Below, piece by piece: positions 1 through 8,256 of a DNA stretch of 64,000 nucleotides. Both the position numbers and the translations under genes were made by a program. The notes under the pieces are model-generated. The model worked only from the letters and a program-made list of their open reading frames with translations. It did not search any database and was not told the origin of the DNA. This DNA comes from Deltaproteobacteria bacterium. Its GTDB lineage: Bacteria > Myxococcota_A > UBA796 > SXON01. The stretch's first letter is position 1; every line of letters starts with the position of its first letter. Where the stretch lies: the NCBI GenBank assembly GCA_947490345.1, contig CANLGL010000016.1:30535-94534 (forward strand). The letters are read 5' to 3'.

Positions 1-2
1 GG

Positions 3-1208
3 CCGGATGGGCGGGAGGTCGAGATCCAGTTCCGGACCGAGGCGATGGACCGGGTCGCGGACACCGGAATCGCCGCGCACTGGCGCTACAAGAATGGCCG
101 CCTCAGCGTCTCCAACGGCGAACTGGCAGAGCTCGCGCGACTACGCGGCTTCATCGAGATGGCACGCGACATCGAGGACCCGGCGGACTTCCTCGACGCG
201 GCTCGCTCGGATCTGTCGGCCACGATCCACGTTTTCACGCCCCGAAAGGACGTGATCCTGTTGCCAGAGGGCTCGAGCGCCCTGGACTTCGCGTACCACG
301 TTCACACCGAGGTGGGGAACCGGGCCGCTGGAGTCAAGGTCAACGGCAGGCTCGTCCCATTCCGGACCTTGGTCAAGACCGGCGACACCGTCGAGGTGAT
401 GACCAAAGCCGACGCGCATCCGTCGCGAGACTGGCTCGAATGGGCGCACAGCCACCGCGCGCAGGAAAAGATTCGGAAGCGGCTTCGCGAGTCCCTCGCG
501 GACAAAGCCGTCGCCTTGGGCCGCGAGATCCTCGACGGCGCGCTTCGGCGCGCAGGCTCCAGCCTCAAGCGGGTCGCCGGCGACAAGGATGCGGCCGCCC
601 GGCTTGAGGAAGCTGGGTTTGCCGACATGGACGAGTTGGCCGAAAGGGTGTTCGCCGGTGGGGTCAGCCAGACCGAAGCGGTGAGGATCCTCGCGCCCCC
701 GCCGGACGTCCCACTGCCTCAACCCTCCGCATTGCAAGCGCTGATTCAGCGGGTCCGCAAGCAGTCGGAGAATGCCATCGTCGTGTCTGGTGAGACGGAC
801 ATACTCGTTGACTACGCTCGATGTTGCCGGCCCATGAAGGGCGAGCCGATCCTTGGCTACATCACCCGCGGCCGCGGACTCTCGGTGCACAAGTCAGCAT
901 GCCCGAGCGTGAAGGGGCTCGACGCCGAACGATTCGTCCAGGTGAGCTGGGACGCCCAGTCCAAAACGCTGCACCAGGGCCTCCTGCACCTGGTGCTCGA
1001 GGACCGCCCTGGCATGCTGGCCGCGATCACCGGCGTATGCAGCACCGCGAAAATCAACTTGTGGAAGGCCGATGTCCGGCAGGACGAGGACCACCGCGCC
1101 ATCTGCGACCTCGGGATCACCGTCTACGACATCGGCGAACTCGACGGGCTCGTCAAGAAGCTCCGCAGCGTGCGGGGCGTCGTGGCCGTGGAGCGCGCCG
1201 CCAGCTGA
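3..1208 (+). CDS. rel: Rel/SpoT-family (p)ppGpp synthetase/hydrolase, C-terminal part (5' end outside window)
   Basis: The reading frame is open from the first bases, so the gene is 5'-truncated by the window. The first 30 or so visible residues match the end of the RelA/SpoT synthetase domain (EIQFRT, then GIAAHWRYK). A TGS domain follows (about visible residues 74-136), then a helical stretch, a Cys-containing module (ARCCRPMKGEPILGY, about residue 273) and a C-terminal ACT domain (about 327-401). Family knowledge: these domains sense ribosome-bound uncharged tRNA and regulate alarmone synthesis and hydrolysis. The HD and most of the synthetase domain lie outside, so RelA, SpoT and bifunctional Rel cannot be told apart. 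The gene ends 3 bp before the stop of a convergent small gene. Confidence 0.95.
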   Translation, partial: PDGREVEIQFRTEAMDRVADTGIAAHWRYKNGRLSVSNGELAELARLRGFIEMARDIEDPADFLDAARSDLSATIHVFTPRKDVILLPEGSSALDFAYHVHTEVGNRAAGVKVNGRLVPFRTLVKTGDTVEVMTKADAHPSRDWLEWAHSHRAQEKIRKRLRESLADKAVALGREILDGALRRAGSSLKRVAGDKDAAARLEEAGFADMDELAERVFAGGVSQTEAVRILAPPPDVPLPQPSALQALIQRVRKQSENAIVVSGETDILVDYARCCRPMKGEPILGYITRGRGLSVHKSACPSVKGLDAERFVQVSWDAQSKTLHQGLLHLVLEDRPGMLAAITGVCSTAKINLWKADVRQDEDHRAICDLGITVYDIGELDGLVKKLRSVRGVVAVERAAS

Positions 1209-1211
1209 GCC

Positions 1212-1490
1212 TCAGCGGTGGCCGCCCGGAAAGTGTACGTCGTCCGCAGCTTCCGCCCGCGTGTTGGTGCGCAGGTAGGCCGCACCCTCCACCTCGATCC
1301 GCTCGATCGCCGGGCCGCGCGACCGATGATGCCCGTGGCCCGAGCAGGGAATCAGGGAGTGGCCGCCGGCGAGCCAGGCCAGCGCCGTCTCGCGGTCAAT
1401 GGTGCGGTCGGCCAGACCCACCATCGCAACCACCAGCGAACGAACCTTGCCACCGTCCAGCGCCGCGCTCTTGACTTCGATGTCGGCCAT
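1212..1490 (-). CDS. Small protein of unknown function (92 aa)
   Basis: I do not recognise this protein. Coding is supported by strong G/C bias at third codon positions and a GGAGG Shine-Dalgarno five bases before the ATG. It has no signal peptide or membrane segment. A His/Cys-rich stretch (PCSGHGHHRSRG) sits mid-protein and could bind metal. The tail (IERIEVEGAAYLRT) faintly recalls DUF3892-type small proteins, which is a guess only. It converges on the rel gene and is divergent from the lipoprotein gene at 1599. Confidence 0.6.
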   Translation of the reverse strand: MADIEVKSAALDGGKVRSLVVAMVGLADRTIDRETALAWLAGGHSLIPCSGHGHHRSRGPAIERIEVEGAAYLRTNTRAEAADDVHFPGGHR

Positions 1491-1598
1491 GCGAGCCTCC
1501 GTGCGGGCCGCCTATGCACCCACGCCACCGGATGCCAGCGCTGGTCGCGTTTCGTCGGCGCAGCGGCAGACCGCGGTCAGGCCCGATAGGCAGCGCCG

Positions 1599-2630
1599 AT
1601 GTTCGTGTGGTTTTTTCTGGCGTGCGCCACGACGGCCGCCGGGACGAAGCGGCCGCCGCAGCCGCGCGTACCGAGCTTGCAGTCGCCCAATTACGTACAT
1701 GTGGAGACCCGCCCGCGGGATGGGGTGGTGGCCAAGGTCTGGCCCAATCCGGTCGATGAATCTCTGGCGGGCGCGGCAGGAGCCGTGGCGATCGAGCTGT
1801 CGGAGCGGCGGACGGTCGACGCGCAGGCCTTGCGGTGGCGAGCGATTCTCGCGGGCTACCCCTGGGTGATCGGCGAGGCCCGTTTTGCCACGACGGCGTT
1901 CGACGCGGCGCCGGCCGACCTTGTGGCCAGCGCCACGGCCAAGCTGGGACACGACATCGGCCTGGTCCGCGCCCGCGGGCGGGAAAGCGACCACTGGGTG
2001 CTCCTCGTCGGGGAGCGCCGCGCAACCCTCCCGTCGATTCCGAGGGAGCCGGCGCTGGGCCAGGAACTTTCGCTCCCCGGCCTCGATGTGGCCGCCATCG
2101 CCCCGAGCGGCGAGCCGGTTGCCGGGGTCGGCGCGCTCGTCCTGGACCATTCCGGAGAGTGGCTCGTCCAACTCCGCGACAAAATCGGTGTCGTCGCGAC
2201 GTTTCCATTGTACGTCGGCGCGCGAACGCCGCAGACGCCGCCGTTTTCGGGGGCACTGGGCGCCGAAGAGGCCGGCGACCTGGACGAGGAGCTGCTCTTG
2301 CGGATGGACGCGCTGGATCGTTGGTACCAACGCCCCGCCGCCGAGCGAGACCCCGCGTTGGACGCGGCGGCACGCGCCCGCCTACGCGCGTTCCTTTCGG
2401 GCCAGAAGTTGCCCCCGGCTCAAACCCAGCTCGCGGCGGCCGGCTTCTTTGGGGGCACCTCCGGTGAGTGTCGGGCTCGCACCGTCGTGGACTGCCTGGA
2501 CGGCATCTGGTGGTCCCTCAGCGGTCACGACGCGCTCGCCGGCAACTGGGGCACCATCGGCTTGGCCGTGCAGACCACCAGCGACGGCGTGGCGGTCGCG
2601 GTCGCGGTCGCGGACCGCTCGGCTATCTAG
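1599..2630 (+). CDS. Hypothetical lipoprotein (343 aa)
   Basis: The N-terminus MFVWFFLAC is a short hydrophobic signal ending in a lipobox cysteine at residue 9, so it is probably an outer-membrane or periplasmic lipoprotein. No family was recognised with confidence. A central stretch (residues about 90-140, with GHDIGLVRA and HWVLLVGER) reads like a degenerate CAP/SCP-type domain, and the C-terminal third contains two cysteines (ECRARTVVDC) that could form a disulfide. The start has a GATAGG motif 9 bp upstream, like several other genes here. It ends 12 bp from the convergent cyclophilin gene. Confidence 0.75.
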   Translation: MFVWFFLACATTAAGTKRPPQPRVPSLQSPNYVHVETRPRDGVVAKVWPNPVDESLAGAAGAVAIELSERRTVDAQALRWRAILAGYPWVIGEARFATTAFDAAPADLVASATAKLGHDIGLVRARGRESDHWVLLVGERRATLPSIPREPALGQELSLPGLDVAAIAPSGEPVAGVGALVLDHSGEWLVQLRDKIGVVATFPLYVGARTPQTPPFSGALGAEEAGDLDEELLLRMDALDRWYQRPAAERDPALDAAARARLRAFLSGQKLPPAQTQLAAAGFFGGTSGECRARTVVDCLDGIWWSLSGHDALAGNWGTIGLAVQTTSDGVAVAVAVADRSAI

Positions 2631-2642
2631 CGCCGAGGCGAC

Positions 2643-3365
2643 CTACCTCGTGGTGATCTCGACGGCGTTGAGCACCACGTCGACGTCGGGCCGGTCGTTG
2701 CGGGCGGCGGGCACGCGGGCGATCTTCTTGACGAGGTCCAGCTCCTCACAATCTCCGAAGATGGTGTGCTTGCCATTGAGGTGGGTCGGCATGTTCTCGG
2801 TGATGAAGAACTGAGAGCCGTTGGTGTCGGGGCCGGCGTTGGCCATCGCCAGGATGGCGGTGTGATCAAACACGGTGAAGTCTCCGACTTCATCGGCGAA
2901 CTCGTAGCCCGGACCTCCAGTGCCGTTCCCGAGTGGATCACCGCCCTGGATCATGAAGTCGGGGATGACCCGGTGGAAGATGGTGCCGCTGTACAGCGGC
3001 GCCTTGCTGACGGTTCCGGTGCGGGGGTGCGTCCACTCGCGCTCGCCACGCGCGAGTTGCACGAAATTGAGCACGGTTTCTGGCGCCTGTTGGTGCCGGA
3101 GCACACAGTGGATGTCGCCCATGCTGGTCTTGAACGTGGCGAGGAGCTTCTGGCCGGGGCTGAGCCCGAGCGCGCCGAGGCGCCCAGAGTTGGCCGCGTC
3201 CACCTTTTCGGCGGCAGCTCGGTCCGCACGAGCCTGGAGCGCGTCGTTGTCCTTCTCGAGCCTGGCATTGGCCCGCTCAAGATCGCCGACGCGCATCTTC
3301 AATTTGTCGTTTTCGTCAAGAGTGGCCTGGTCTTTGCACGCCAGGAGCGCGAGGAGGAGAAGCAT
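2643..3365 (-). CDS. Cyclophilin-type peptidyl-prolyl isomerase lipoprotein
   Basis: This is an exported prolyl cis-trans isomerase that should help fold periplasmic or outer-membrane proteins. A signal with a lipobox (LLALLAC, Cys about 10) is followed by a charged coiled coil (about residues 14-58) and a cyclophilin domain (about 75-240). Hallmarks of the domain are FHRVIPDFMIQGGDP, the GTGGPGYEF loop and NGSQFFIT. The coiled-coil spacer may hold the catalytic domain away from the membrane or mediate dimerisation. It lies 11 bp downstream of a second cyclophilin gene in the same orientation, so the two probably form an operon. Confidence 0.93.
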   Translation of the reverse strand: MLLLLALLACKDQATLDENDKLKMRVGDLERANARLEKDNDALQARADRAAAEKVDAANSGRLGALGLSPGQKLLATFKTSMGDIHCVLRHQQAPETVLNFVQLARGEREWTHPRTGTVSKAPLYSGTIFHRVIPDFMIQGGDPLGNGTGGPGYEFADEVGDFTVFDHTAILAMANAGPDTNGSQFFITENMPTHLNGKHTIFGDCEELDLVKKIARVPAARNDRPDVDVVLNAVEITTR

Positions 3366-3376
3366 CGGGCAGAAGC

Positions 3377-4066
3377 CTAACGCCGCCGCGCGACGATCTC
3401 CACGCGGCGAAGGACGACCGGGTCCACCGGACGATTCCCGTCACCGCGCGGGGCGGCCGCAATCTGCTCGATGACATCGAGGTCTCCGCACAAGCCGAGG
3501 CGGGTGTACCGCCCGTCGAGGTGGTGTGCTGGGCCCGCGGTGACGAAGAACTGGGAGCCGTTGGTGTTCGGGCCCCGGTTGGCGAGGCCGAGGATTCCGG
3601 CTCGGTCGAAGATCGCGTCCCCGGCGATTTCGTCGGGGTACGAGAAGCCCGGACCACCCGTGCCAGTGCCTCCGGGGTCACCGCCCTGAACCAAAAAGCC
3701 CGGCACCACGCGGTGAAAGAGCGTGCCGTTGTACAACGGGCGCATGACGCGAGCTCCGGACCGAGGGTCCACCCACGCCCGCACCCCACGGGCCAACTCA
3801 ACGAAGGTCCTCACCGAGTACGGAGCAGCCTCGTGCGCAAGTTCGCAGCCGATTTTCCCCCGCGAGGTGTGCAGCGTGGCCACGAGGACCTCACCGGGCG
3901 CCACCAGCCCCAACGGCGGCGGCGCTTGGACGGCCGAAGCACCACCTCCGCCCTTGTCAATGGGAGGCGCGCGAACCTCCCGCAACCACACCGCCAAGGG
4001 CTCCGCGGCGTGCGCCCCGCTCAAGGGCACGAGGATTAGGAGGACGATGGTTCCGATGCAACGCAC
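3377..4066 (-). CDS. Exported cyclophilin-type peptidyl-prolyl isomerase (229 aa)
   Basis: Cyclophilin domain with FHRVVPGFLVQGGDP, GTGGPGF and NGSQFFVT. I place the start at a GTG (4064-4066), although the frame stays open much further upstream. From that GTG there is a clean signal peptide (VRCIGTIVLLILVPLSGAHA) ending in an AHA|A cleavage site, whereas the upstream translation looks like non-coding shadow. A Gly/Ala linker precedes the catalytic domain (about residues 60-229). Unlike its downstream partner it lacks a lipobox, so it is probably soluble in the periplasm. The first gene of a two-gene cyclophilin operon; a TATACT -10 candidate lies 15-20 bp upstream. Confidence 0.88.
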   Translation of the reverse strand: MRCIGTIVLLILVPLSGAHAAEPLAVWLREVRAPPIDKGGGGASAVQAPPPLGLVAPGEVLVATLHTSRGKIGCELAHEAAPYSVRTFVELARGVRAWVDPRSGARVMRPLYNGTLFHRVVPGFLVQGGDPGGTGTGGPGFSYPDEIAGDAIFDRAGILGLANRGPNTNGSQFFVTAGPAHHLDGRYTRLGLCGDLDVIEQIAAAPRGDGNRPVDPVVLRRVEIVARRR

Positions 4067-4080
4067 GATATGTCTGTCCA

Positions 4081-4086
4081 AGTATA
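4081..4086 (-). promoter_or_regulatory. Candidate -10 element (TATACT) for the cyclophilin pair
   Basis: On the minus strand TATACT lies 14 bases before the GTG of the exported cyclophilin, which would leave a leader of about 8 nt. A TTGACG sits only 4 bp upstream, too close to be its -35 box. The assignment rests on the -10 alone. Confidence 0.35.
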
Positions 4087-4156
4087 GACACGTCAAGAGT
4101 GATCTGGCCAGCTTTGCTTTGCTCCGCGTTACACCTTGCCACGGAGTGGAGCCCCG

Positions 4157-4378
4157 ATGCGCGTGCGAATCTTCCTCAGACAGCCGTTCTTCACGCTTCC
4201 GGGGTACATCCCCCGCGGGGCGCTGGTGGTCGAAGGCGTGCTCGAGGAAGAGAAGCCCCTGGGCTGGGTTGTCGCGGTCGATACCTGGCTCAACGAGACG
4301 GGGACCCGTCTGGAGGGTCCTGCCCAGCGGGTCATCATCCCGGGCGCCAAAGTCGATCACGTACTCCTGCTCGGCTAG
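4157..4378 (+). CDS. Small hypothetical protein (73 aa)
   Basis: Not recognised. Third-position G/C bias supports coding. The second in-frame ATG (4157) is preferred over 4136 because a purine-rich GTGGAG lies just upstream of it. The product is compact and beta-rich with no signal peptide; notable strings are PRGALVVEGVL and PGAKVDHVLLLG. It is followed after 15 bp by a lipoprotein gene on the same strand and may be co-transcribed with it. Confidence 0.55.
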   Translation: MRVRIFLRQPFFTLPGYIPRGALVVEGVLEEEKPLGWVVAVDTWLNETGTRLEGPAQRVIIPGAKVDHVLLLG

Positions 4379-4393
4379 GGTCAACCAGACTTG

Positions 4394-5083
4394 ATGCTCA
4401 TCGTCGTGATGCTCGGCTGTGAGGTCGAGGTGGCCGGACTCGTCAGCGAGCCTTCGGGCGCGCCTGTCGCCGGGGCGCAACTCACGGCAGACGGCTGCCG
4501 CGCCGTTTCCGCCGCCGACGGCACGTTCCGGACCCGATGCCCGCGCGCGCTCCACCACTTCGTCGTCTCCCACCCGGCGCACGCAGCGGAGCACCTCAGC
4601 GTCGATGCGACCGGAGCCCTTGCGCCCGCCGCCGCCGCCGTCAGCCTCGTTCCCTGGCCGACGGCCGTCGGGTTGTACCTGGAGCCAGCGTTGGAGCTCA
4701 TCGCTGTCAGCCCGCTCCGCCGGACGGTCACGGCCACCGAGCAGCGTTTCTGCCTCCCCCCGGACGTGCCGCTGCCGACGACCACCCCCAACCCTTCGAT
4801 CTTCGATGTGCACGGCTCCGACTGGCGCCTCCATGCATTGGACACCGAAGGCTGCGCGATCCGGCTCGCGACCAAGGATGGCTCCCGCTACTGGTCGCCA
4901 GTCAGCACCGCAATCGCCGTGCCCATCACCGAATTGAGCCCGGGCCACCAACATCTGCGACCGGAGTTGACCCCCGGCCGCTACGCCTTTGTCACGTGGT
5001 ACGACGGCTTCCCCGTCCCGCTCGACCCGACTGCCGACACATGGGAGGCGTTCGCGTTCGAGGTCGCCGCTCCGATTCCCTGA
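4394..5083 (+). CDS. Lipoprotein with carboxypeptidase-regulatory-like N-terminal domain
   Basis: MLIVVMLGC gives a minimal lipoprotein signal with the acylated cysteine at residue 9. The following stretch (about 12-75: VAGLVSEPSGAPVAGAQLT, then a DG-containing strand) has the look of a CarboxypepD-regulatory/transthyretin-like beta-sandwich, common in surface lipoproteins. The remainder (about 80-229) is beta-rich and unrecognised. ATG 4394 is preferred over the TTG directly before it. Its end is 3 bp from the convergent lipoprotein gene at 5087. Confidence 0.7.
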   Translation: MLIVVMLGCEVEVAGLVSEPSGAPVAGAQLTADGCRAVSAADGTFRTRCPRALHHFVVSHPAHAAEHLSVDATGALAPAAAAVSLVPWPTAVGLYLEPALELIAVSPLRRTVTATEQRFCLPPDVPLPTTTPNPSIFDVHGSDWRLHALDTEGCAIRLATKDGSRYWSPVSTAIAVPITELSPGHQHLRPELTPGRYAFVTWYDGFPVPLDPTADTWEAFAFEVAAPIP

Positions 5084-5086
5084 CTG

Positions 5087-5875
5087 CTACTCGACCGTCG
5101 AGAGGTCGCGGGTGATGCGGGTCGCGGTGTAATTGGCGTCGAGCGTGACGTAGCCGGCAACATCGGCGCCGAAGGTCCCCTCCAACTCGCCCGCCTCGGT
5201 CAGCGTACCCTCGGTCGCGACCGGCAGGCTGTAAAAGGAGAGGTCGATAGCGGCCTCGCCCGACAGGGCTCCCGCGTCGTTGTCGAGCGCGAAATCGTAG
5301 ACAGTGTCGATGTCGTAGCCGAGGAGGCTCAACAGGCAGCCCGCATCGCCCGTTGCCGTTTCGCCCATGGCGTCCACGATCATGGTCAGCGCGCCGCTAC
5401 ACCCGACCGAAATCGGCGTGCCGCCGTAATCGACGTCCGCGGTGACCGACAGCGCGCCCACGTATACGCCGGCGTAGACACTCTGCTTGAGCACGCCACC
5501 CACGGTGTAGGCGAGGCGATCACCGTTGGGAAGCAGCGCTTCCGCGGTGATGGCGTGGATGCCGACGCCGAGCTGCCCGTCGATCGCCGCGGCGCCAGTG
5601 AGCGCCCAGTCGATGTCGACGTCGCTGCTCCAGGTGATTCCCGGGAAGTCGAGTACCGTGCCGTCCGAACCCATGACGACCGCCGTGAACGCGGACTCTT
5701 CCTCCATCGGCAGGAAGGCGCCGCTGAGCGGCGCCTCGATCACCAATCGCGCGTTGTCCCAGGTAGCGTCGAGCGCCTCGTCGGTACCTGCCGAGTCCGT
5801 GCCAACCCCAGCCTCCGCGCCGTCGACTACGAGGGTGTTGTCGTTGCAAGCCGCGAGAATGGCGAGGAGAAACAT
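5087..5875 (-). CDS. Hypothetical lipoprotein (262 aa)
   Basis: The true start is an internal ATG at 5875, which gives MFLLAILAAC with a lipobox cysteine at residue 10. A GGAG lies 7 bases upstream of it. After an acidic Gly/Thr/Asp linker (AGVGTDSAGTDEA) the protein is beta-strand rich, with an isolated cysteine pair (VGCSGAL and GDAGCLL). No catalytic motif is visible, and it is probably a surface or periplasmic beta-sandwich protein. It is divergent from the ABC ATPase gene at 5948 with 72 bp between the starts. Confidence 0.72.
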   Translation of the reverse strand: MFLLAILAACNDNTLVVDGAEAGVGTDSAGTDEALDATWDNARLVIEAPLSGAFLPMEEESAFTAVVMGSDGTVLDFPGITWSSDVDIDWALTGAAAIDGQLGVGIHAITAEALLPNGDRLAYTVGGVLKQSVYAGVYVGALSVTADVDYGGTPISVGCSGALTMIVDAMGETATGDAGCLLSLLGYDIDTVYDFALDNDAGALSGEAAIDLSFYSLPVATEGTLTEAGELEGTFGADVAGYVTLDANYTATRITRDLSTVE

Positions 5876-5947
5876 GCAGGCTCCGGAGGGGCGCCAGGAT
5901 ACCACGGGGCCCTTCGATCCGCCGCCAACAACGTGCTAAGCCCGGCC

Positions 5948-6940
5948 ATGGACGAGATGATCGAGGTCGAGGGCCTGACCAAGACCTACGGTGGCTTCGG
6001 CGCACTCAAGGGCATTGGGTTCGGCATCCGACGCGGGGAGATTGTCGGCTTCCTCGGGCCCAACGGCGCGGGAAAGACCACGACGATGAAAATCCTGACG
6101 GGATTCGTCTCCCCCACTGCCGGCATCGCCCGGGTTCACGGTCTGGACTGCGTGTCCGACAGCCTCGCGGTTCGGGCCCGGATTGGCTACCTGCCGGAGT
6201 CCGCGCCGGTCTACGCCGACATGTTGGTGCGGGACTACCTTGACTTCATCGGCCGGGTCCGCGGCCTGGCCAGCGCCGAACGCGCCGCGGCTATCGAGCG
6301 CGTGGCGACCGAGTGCGACATCGCCGATCGGCTCGGTCAGCGCGTCGGCACGCTATCCAAGGGGTATCGGCAGCGCGTCGGGCTTGCGCAGGCCCTCCTG
6401 CACCAGCCGCCCATCCTGATCCTCGACGAACCGACCAGCGGCCTGGACCCGAACCAGATCCTCGCGATTCGCAACCTGATTCGGCGCATCGGCCAGTCGC
6501 GGACGGTCATCCTCAGCACGCACATCCTGCAGGAGGTGCAAGCCACCTGCGACCGCGTGTTGATCCTCAACCGGGGTGAGCTCGTCGCCGACGCGCCCAT
6601 CAACGAGGTGCATGCCGCCGTAGCCGGTGGCGATCTGTACCGCGCCACCTTCATAGACGGCGCCGTCCGTCTTCCGGAGGCCGGTCTCCGCTCGCTGATC
6701 ACGGCGATCCCCGGCGTTCACTCGGTGCGCCTACAGACGGCTGACGACCGCACCGTCTACCCCTATGAGGTCATGGCCAATCGCGATGTCCGCAGCGAAC
6801 TGTTCGACATCGCCGCGAGCCACGGCCTACGCCTTGTAGAGCTCACGCGCGAACGGAGCTCGCTCGAAGAGGTGTTTCGCCGGCTTACGCTGGCGGATGC
6901 GCCGGCCGCGAACGCCGAGGAGCTGAGGGCTGCGCGCTGA
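5948..6940 (+). CDS. ABC-2-type transporter ATP-binding protein (GldA-like)
   Basis: ATPase subunit of an ABC-2 exporter. Walker A GPNGAGKTT (about residue 38), signature LSKGYRQRVGLAQAL, and Walker B LILDEPTSGLDP are all intact. A C-terminal extension (about 230-330) is typical of the CcmA/GldA-like group. The upstream frame is open, but residues before MDEMIEVEGL have no ABC character, so ATG 5948 is chosen. No permease gene is adjacent on either side: the flanking genes are lipoproteins on the opposite strand. Its membrane partner must lie elsewhere, or has been lost. Confidence 0.92.
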   Translation: MDEMIEVEGLTKTYGGFGALKGIGFGIRRGEIVGFLGPNGAGKTTTMKILTGFVSPTAGIARVHGLDCVSDSLAVRARIGYLPESAPVYADMLVRDYLDFIGRVRGLASAERAAAIERVATECDIADRLGQRVGTLSKGYRQRVGLAQALLHQPPILILDEPTSGLDPNQILAIRNLIRRIGQSRTVILSTHILQEVQATCDRVLILNRGELVADAPINEVHAAVAGGDLYRATFIDGAVRLPEAGLRSLITAIPGVHSVRLQTADDRTVYPYEVMANRDVRSELFDIAASHGLRLVELTRERSSLEEVFRRLTLADAPAANAEELRAAR

Positions 6941-6976
6941 GGGCTGAGCGCTCACCGCCGAGGGCTCACCGCTTGC

Positions 6977-8188
6977 CTAGTACCAATTTCCGACCGCACC
7001 GCTGCGCCCTCGTATCCACGTTCGCATCACCTCGATCGACGCGTCCAGGCCTCGCTCGTCGATGAAATTACGCGGGTCGTCTTCGACGTACGGTCGCGTG
7101 AGTGCGACCGCCTCGTCCATGAGCGCTTCAAGCCCGGCGGCGTCGATATCGGCAAGCACCTGGTCCGAAACCGCGGCGAAGTGTGCCCGGCAGGCCTCGT
7201 CCCGCTGACAGCCAGCGCCGAGAGGCGCCGCGGCGCGGCTCATGCGGCCCCCGTAGCTGGTGAAACAATAATCGAGTCCGGTGGGCACCATGTGGACCAG
7301 CCCGGTCCCGCCGTGGTCGACGTACACGCGGAAGTTGTTGGAGGCGAAGGCGTACCCGTCCCATTGTCCCGTCCAGGACTCGGCGATCTGGTAGCTCGCG
7401 TACGCATCCAGATCCACGACGGCGGCCAACGCCGGCTCGAGGTCCTCCGCCGCCAGCGCCGCGACCACAGCGTCCATATCGGACCAAGCTAAATCGACAC
7501 CCGTCTCGAGCTGAAAGTTATGAGCCTCACCGGCGGTGAAGTCCGCGTGGTCCCAAGAATCAGGGTACTCGGGATACCCCCCCTCGTACAAATTGCCTTC
7601 TCGCGACCCGAAGTTGCGTTCGAGGTAGTCCTTATCCTGCGATTCGACGTTGGCGTAGAGCCCATAGTCGACGCCGTTGACCGTTACCCACGCGTAGCCA
7701 ACGCGAGAAGTCGGTAGACCGGCCGCGCCGAAGGCAGCGTACGCCACGACCTCGTGCACCTGGGTCTCGTCGTGGGTCATGTTGTTGAGCGTGAGCTTCC
7801 CCTTGCCGTGGAAGCTCTGGTCCGGATCGTAACGGTTGAAGTCTATCTTGAAGGCCGCCTTTCCGGACAGATCGTAAAACGAGCCGGAGCCCTTGAGGCG
7901 AACGCCCACCAGGTCGAAGGTCTCGCCGTCGATCGTCGCGCCGCCCTCGACGTACTCCTGGGGCGCGCGTCCCAGCGCCCGCTTGCTCTCATCCGACAAG
8001 GTGATGTCGATCGTATGGACGCGGTCGAGCCCAAAGAGAAAGTCGTAGCCGTCGGGCGGCTCACCAGTGTCTTCGGTGTTTCCCGTGTCGGCTGTGTCGC
8101 CGGGAAGCTCATCAATCGGGTCTGTGCCCGTCGGATTCGGCCCGCCGCTCGGCCCGCCGGCGTCGCATCCCATGATGAGGAACAGCAT
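6977..8188 (-). CDS. CotH-kinase-family lipoprotein
   Basis: MLFLIMGCDAGG is a lipoprotein signal with Cys at residue 8, followed by an Asp/Thr/Gly linker (DTADTGNTEDTGEPPDG). The rest matches the CotH kinase fold: a KIDFNRYDPDQ segment, KLTLNNMTHDETQVHE, and VNGVDYGLYANVESQDKDYL. CotH proteins are atypical kinases that phosphorylate extracellular proteins, best known from Bacillus spores and fungal invasins. Which residues are catalytic here cannot be shown by eye. The gene converges on the ABC ATPase and is divergent from the solute-binding protein gene at 8257. Confidence 0.82.
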   Translation of the reverse strand: MLFLIMGCDAGGPSGGPNPTGTDPIDELPGDTADTGNTEDTGEPPDGYDFLFGLDRVHTIDITLSDESKRALGRAPQEYVEGGATIDGETFDLVGVRLKGSGSFYDLSGKAAFKIDFNRYDPDQSFHGKGKLTLNNMTHDETQVHEVVAYAAFGAAGLPTSRVGYAWVTVNGVDYGLYANVESQDKDYLERNFGSREGNLYEGGYPEYPDSWDHADFTAGEAHNFQLETGVDLAWSDMDAVVAALAAEDLEPALAAVVDLDAYASYQIAESWTGQWDGYAFASNNFRVYVDHGGTGLVHMVPTGLDYCFTSYGGRMSRAAAPLGAGCQRDEACRAHFAAVSDQVLADIDAAGLEALMDEAVALTRPYVEDDPRNFIDERGLDASIEVMRTWIRGRSGAVGNWY

Positions 8189-8256
8189 GATCTCACCGTA
8201 GCCGAGTAGCGGGCAGACGTCGTGGTATAACCCCCCCCCGGGGTCGGACCTACCGC

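Noticed and set aside
3377..4954. A 525-aa protein from the full open frame covering the exported cyclophilin.
   Set aside because: Residues before the GTG at 4066 overlap real plus-strand genes, have no domain character, and a clean signal peptide begins at the GTG.
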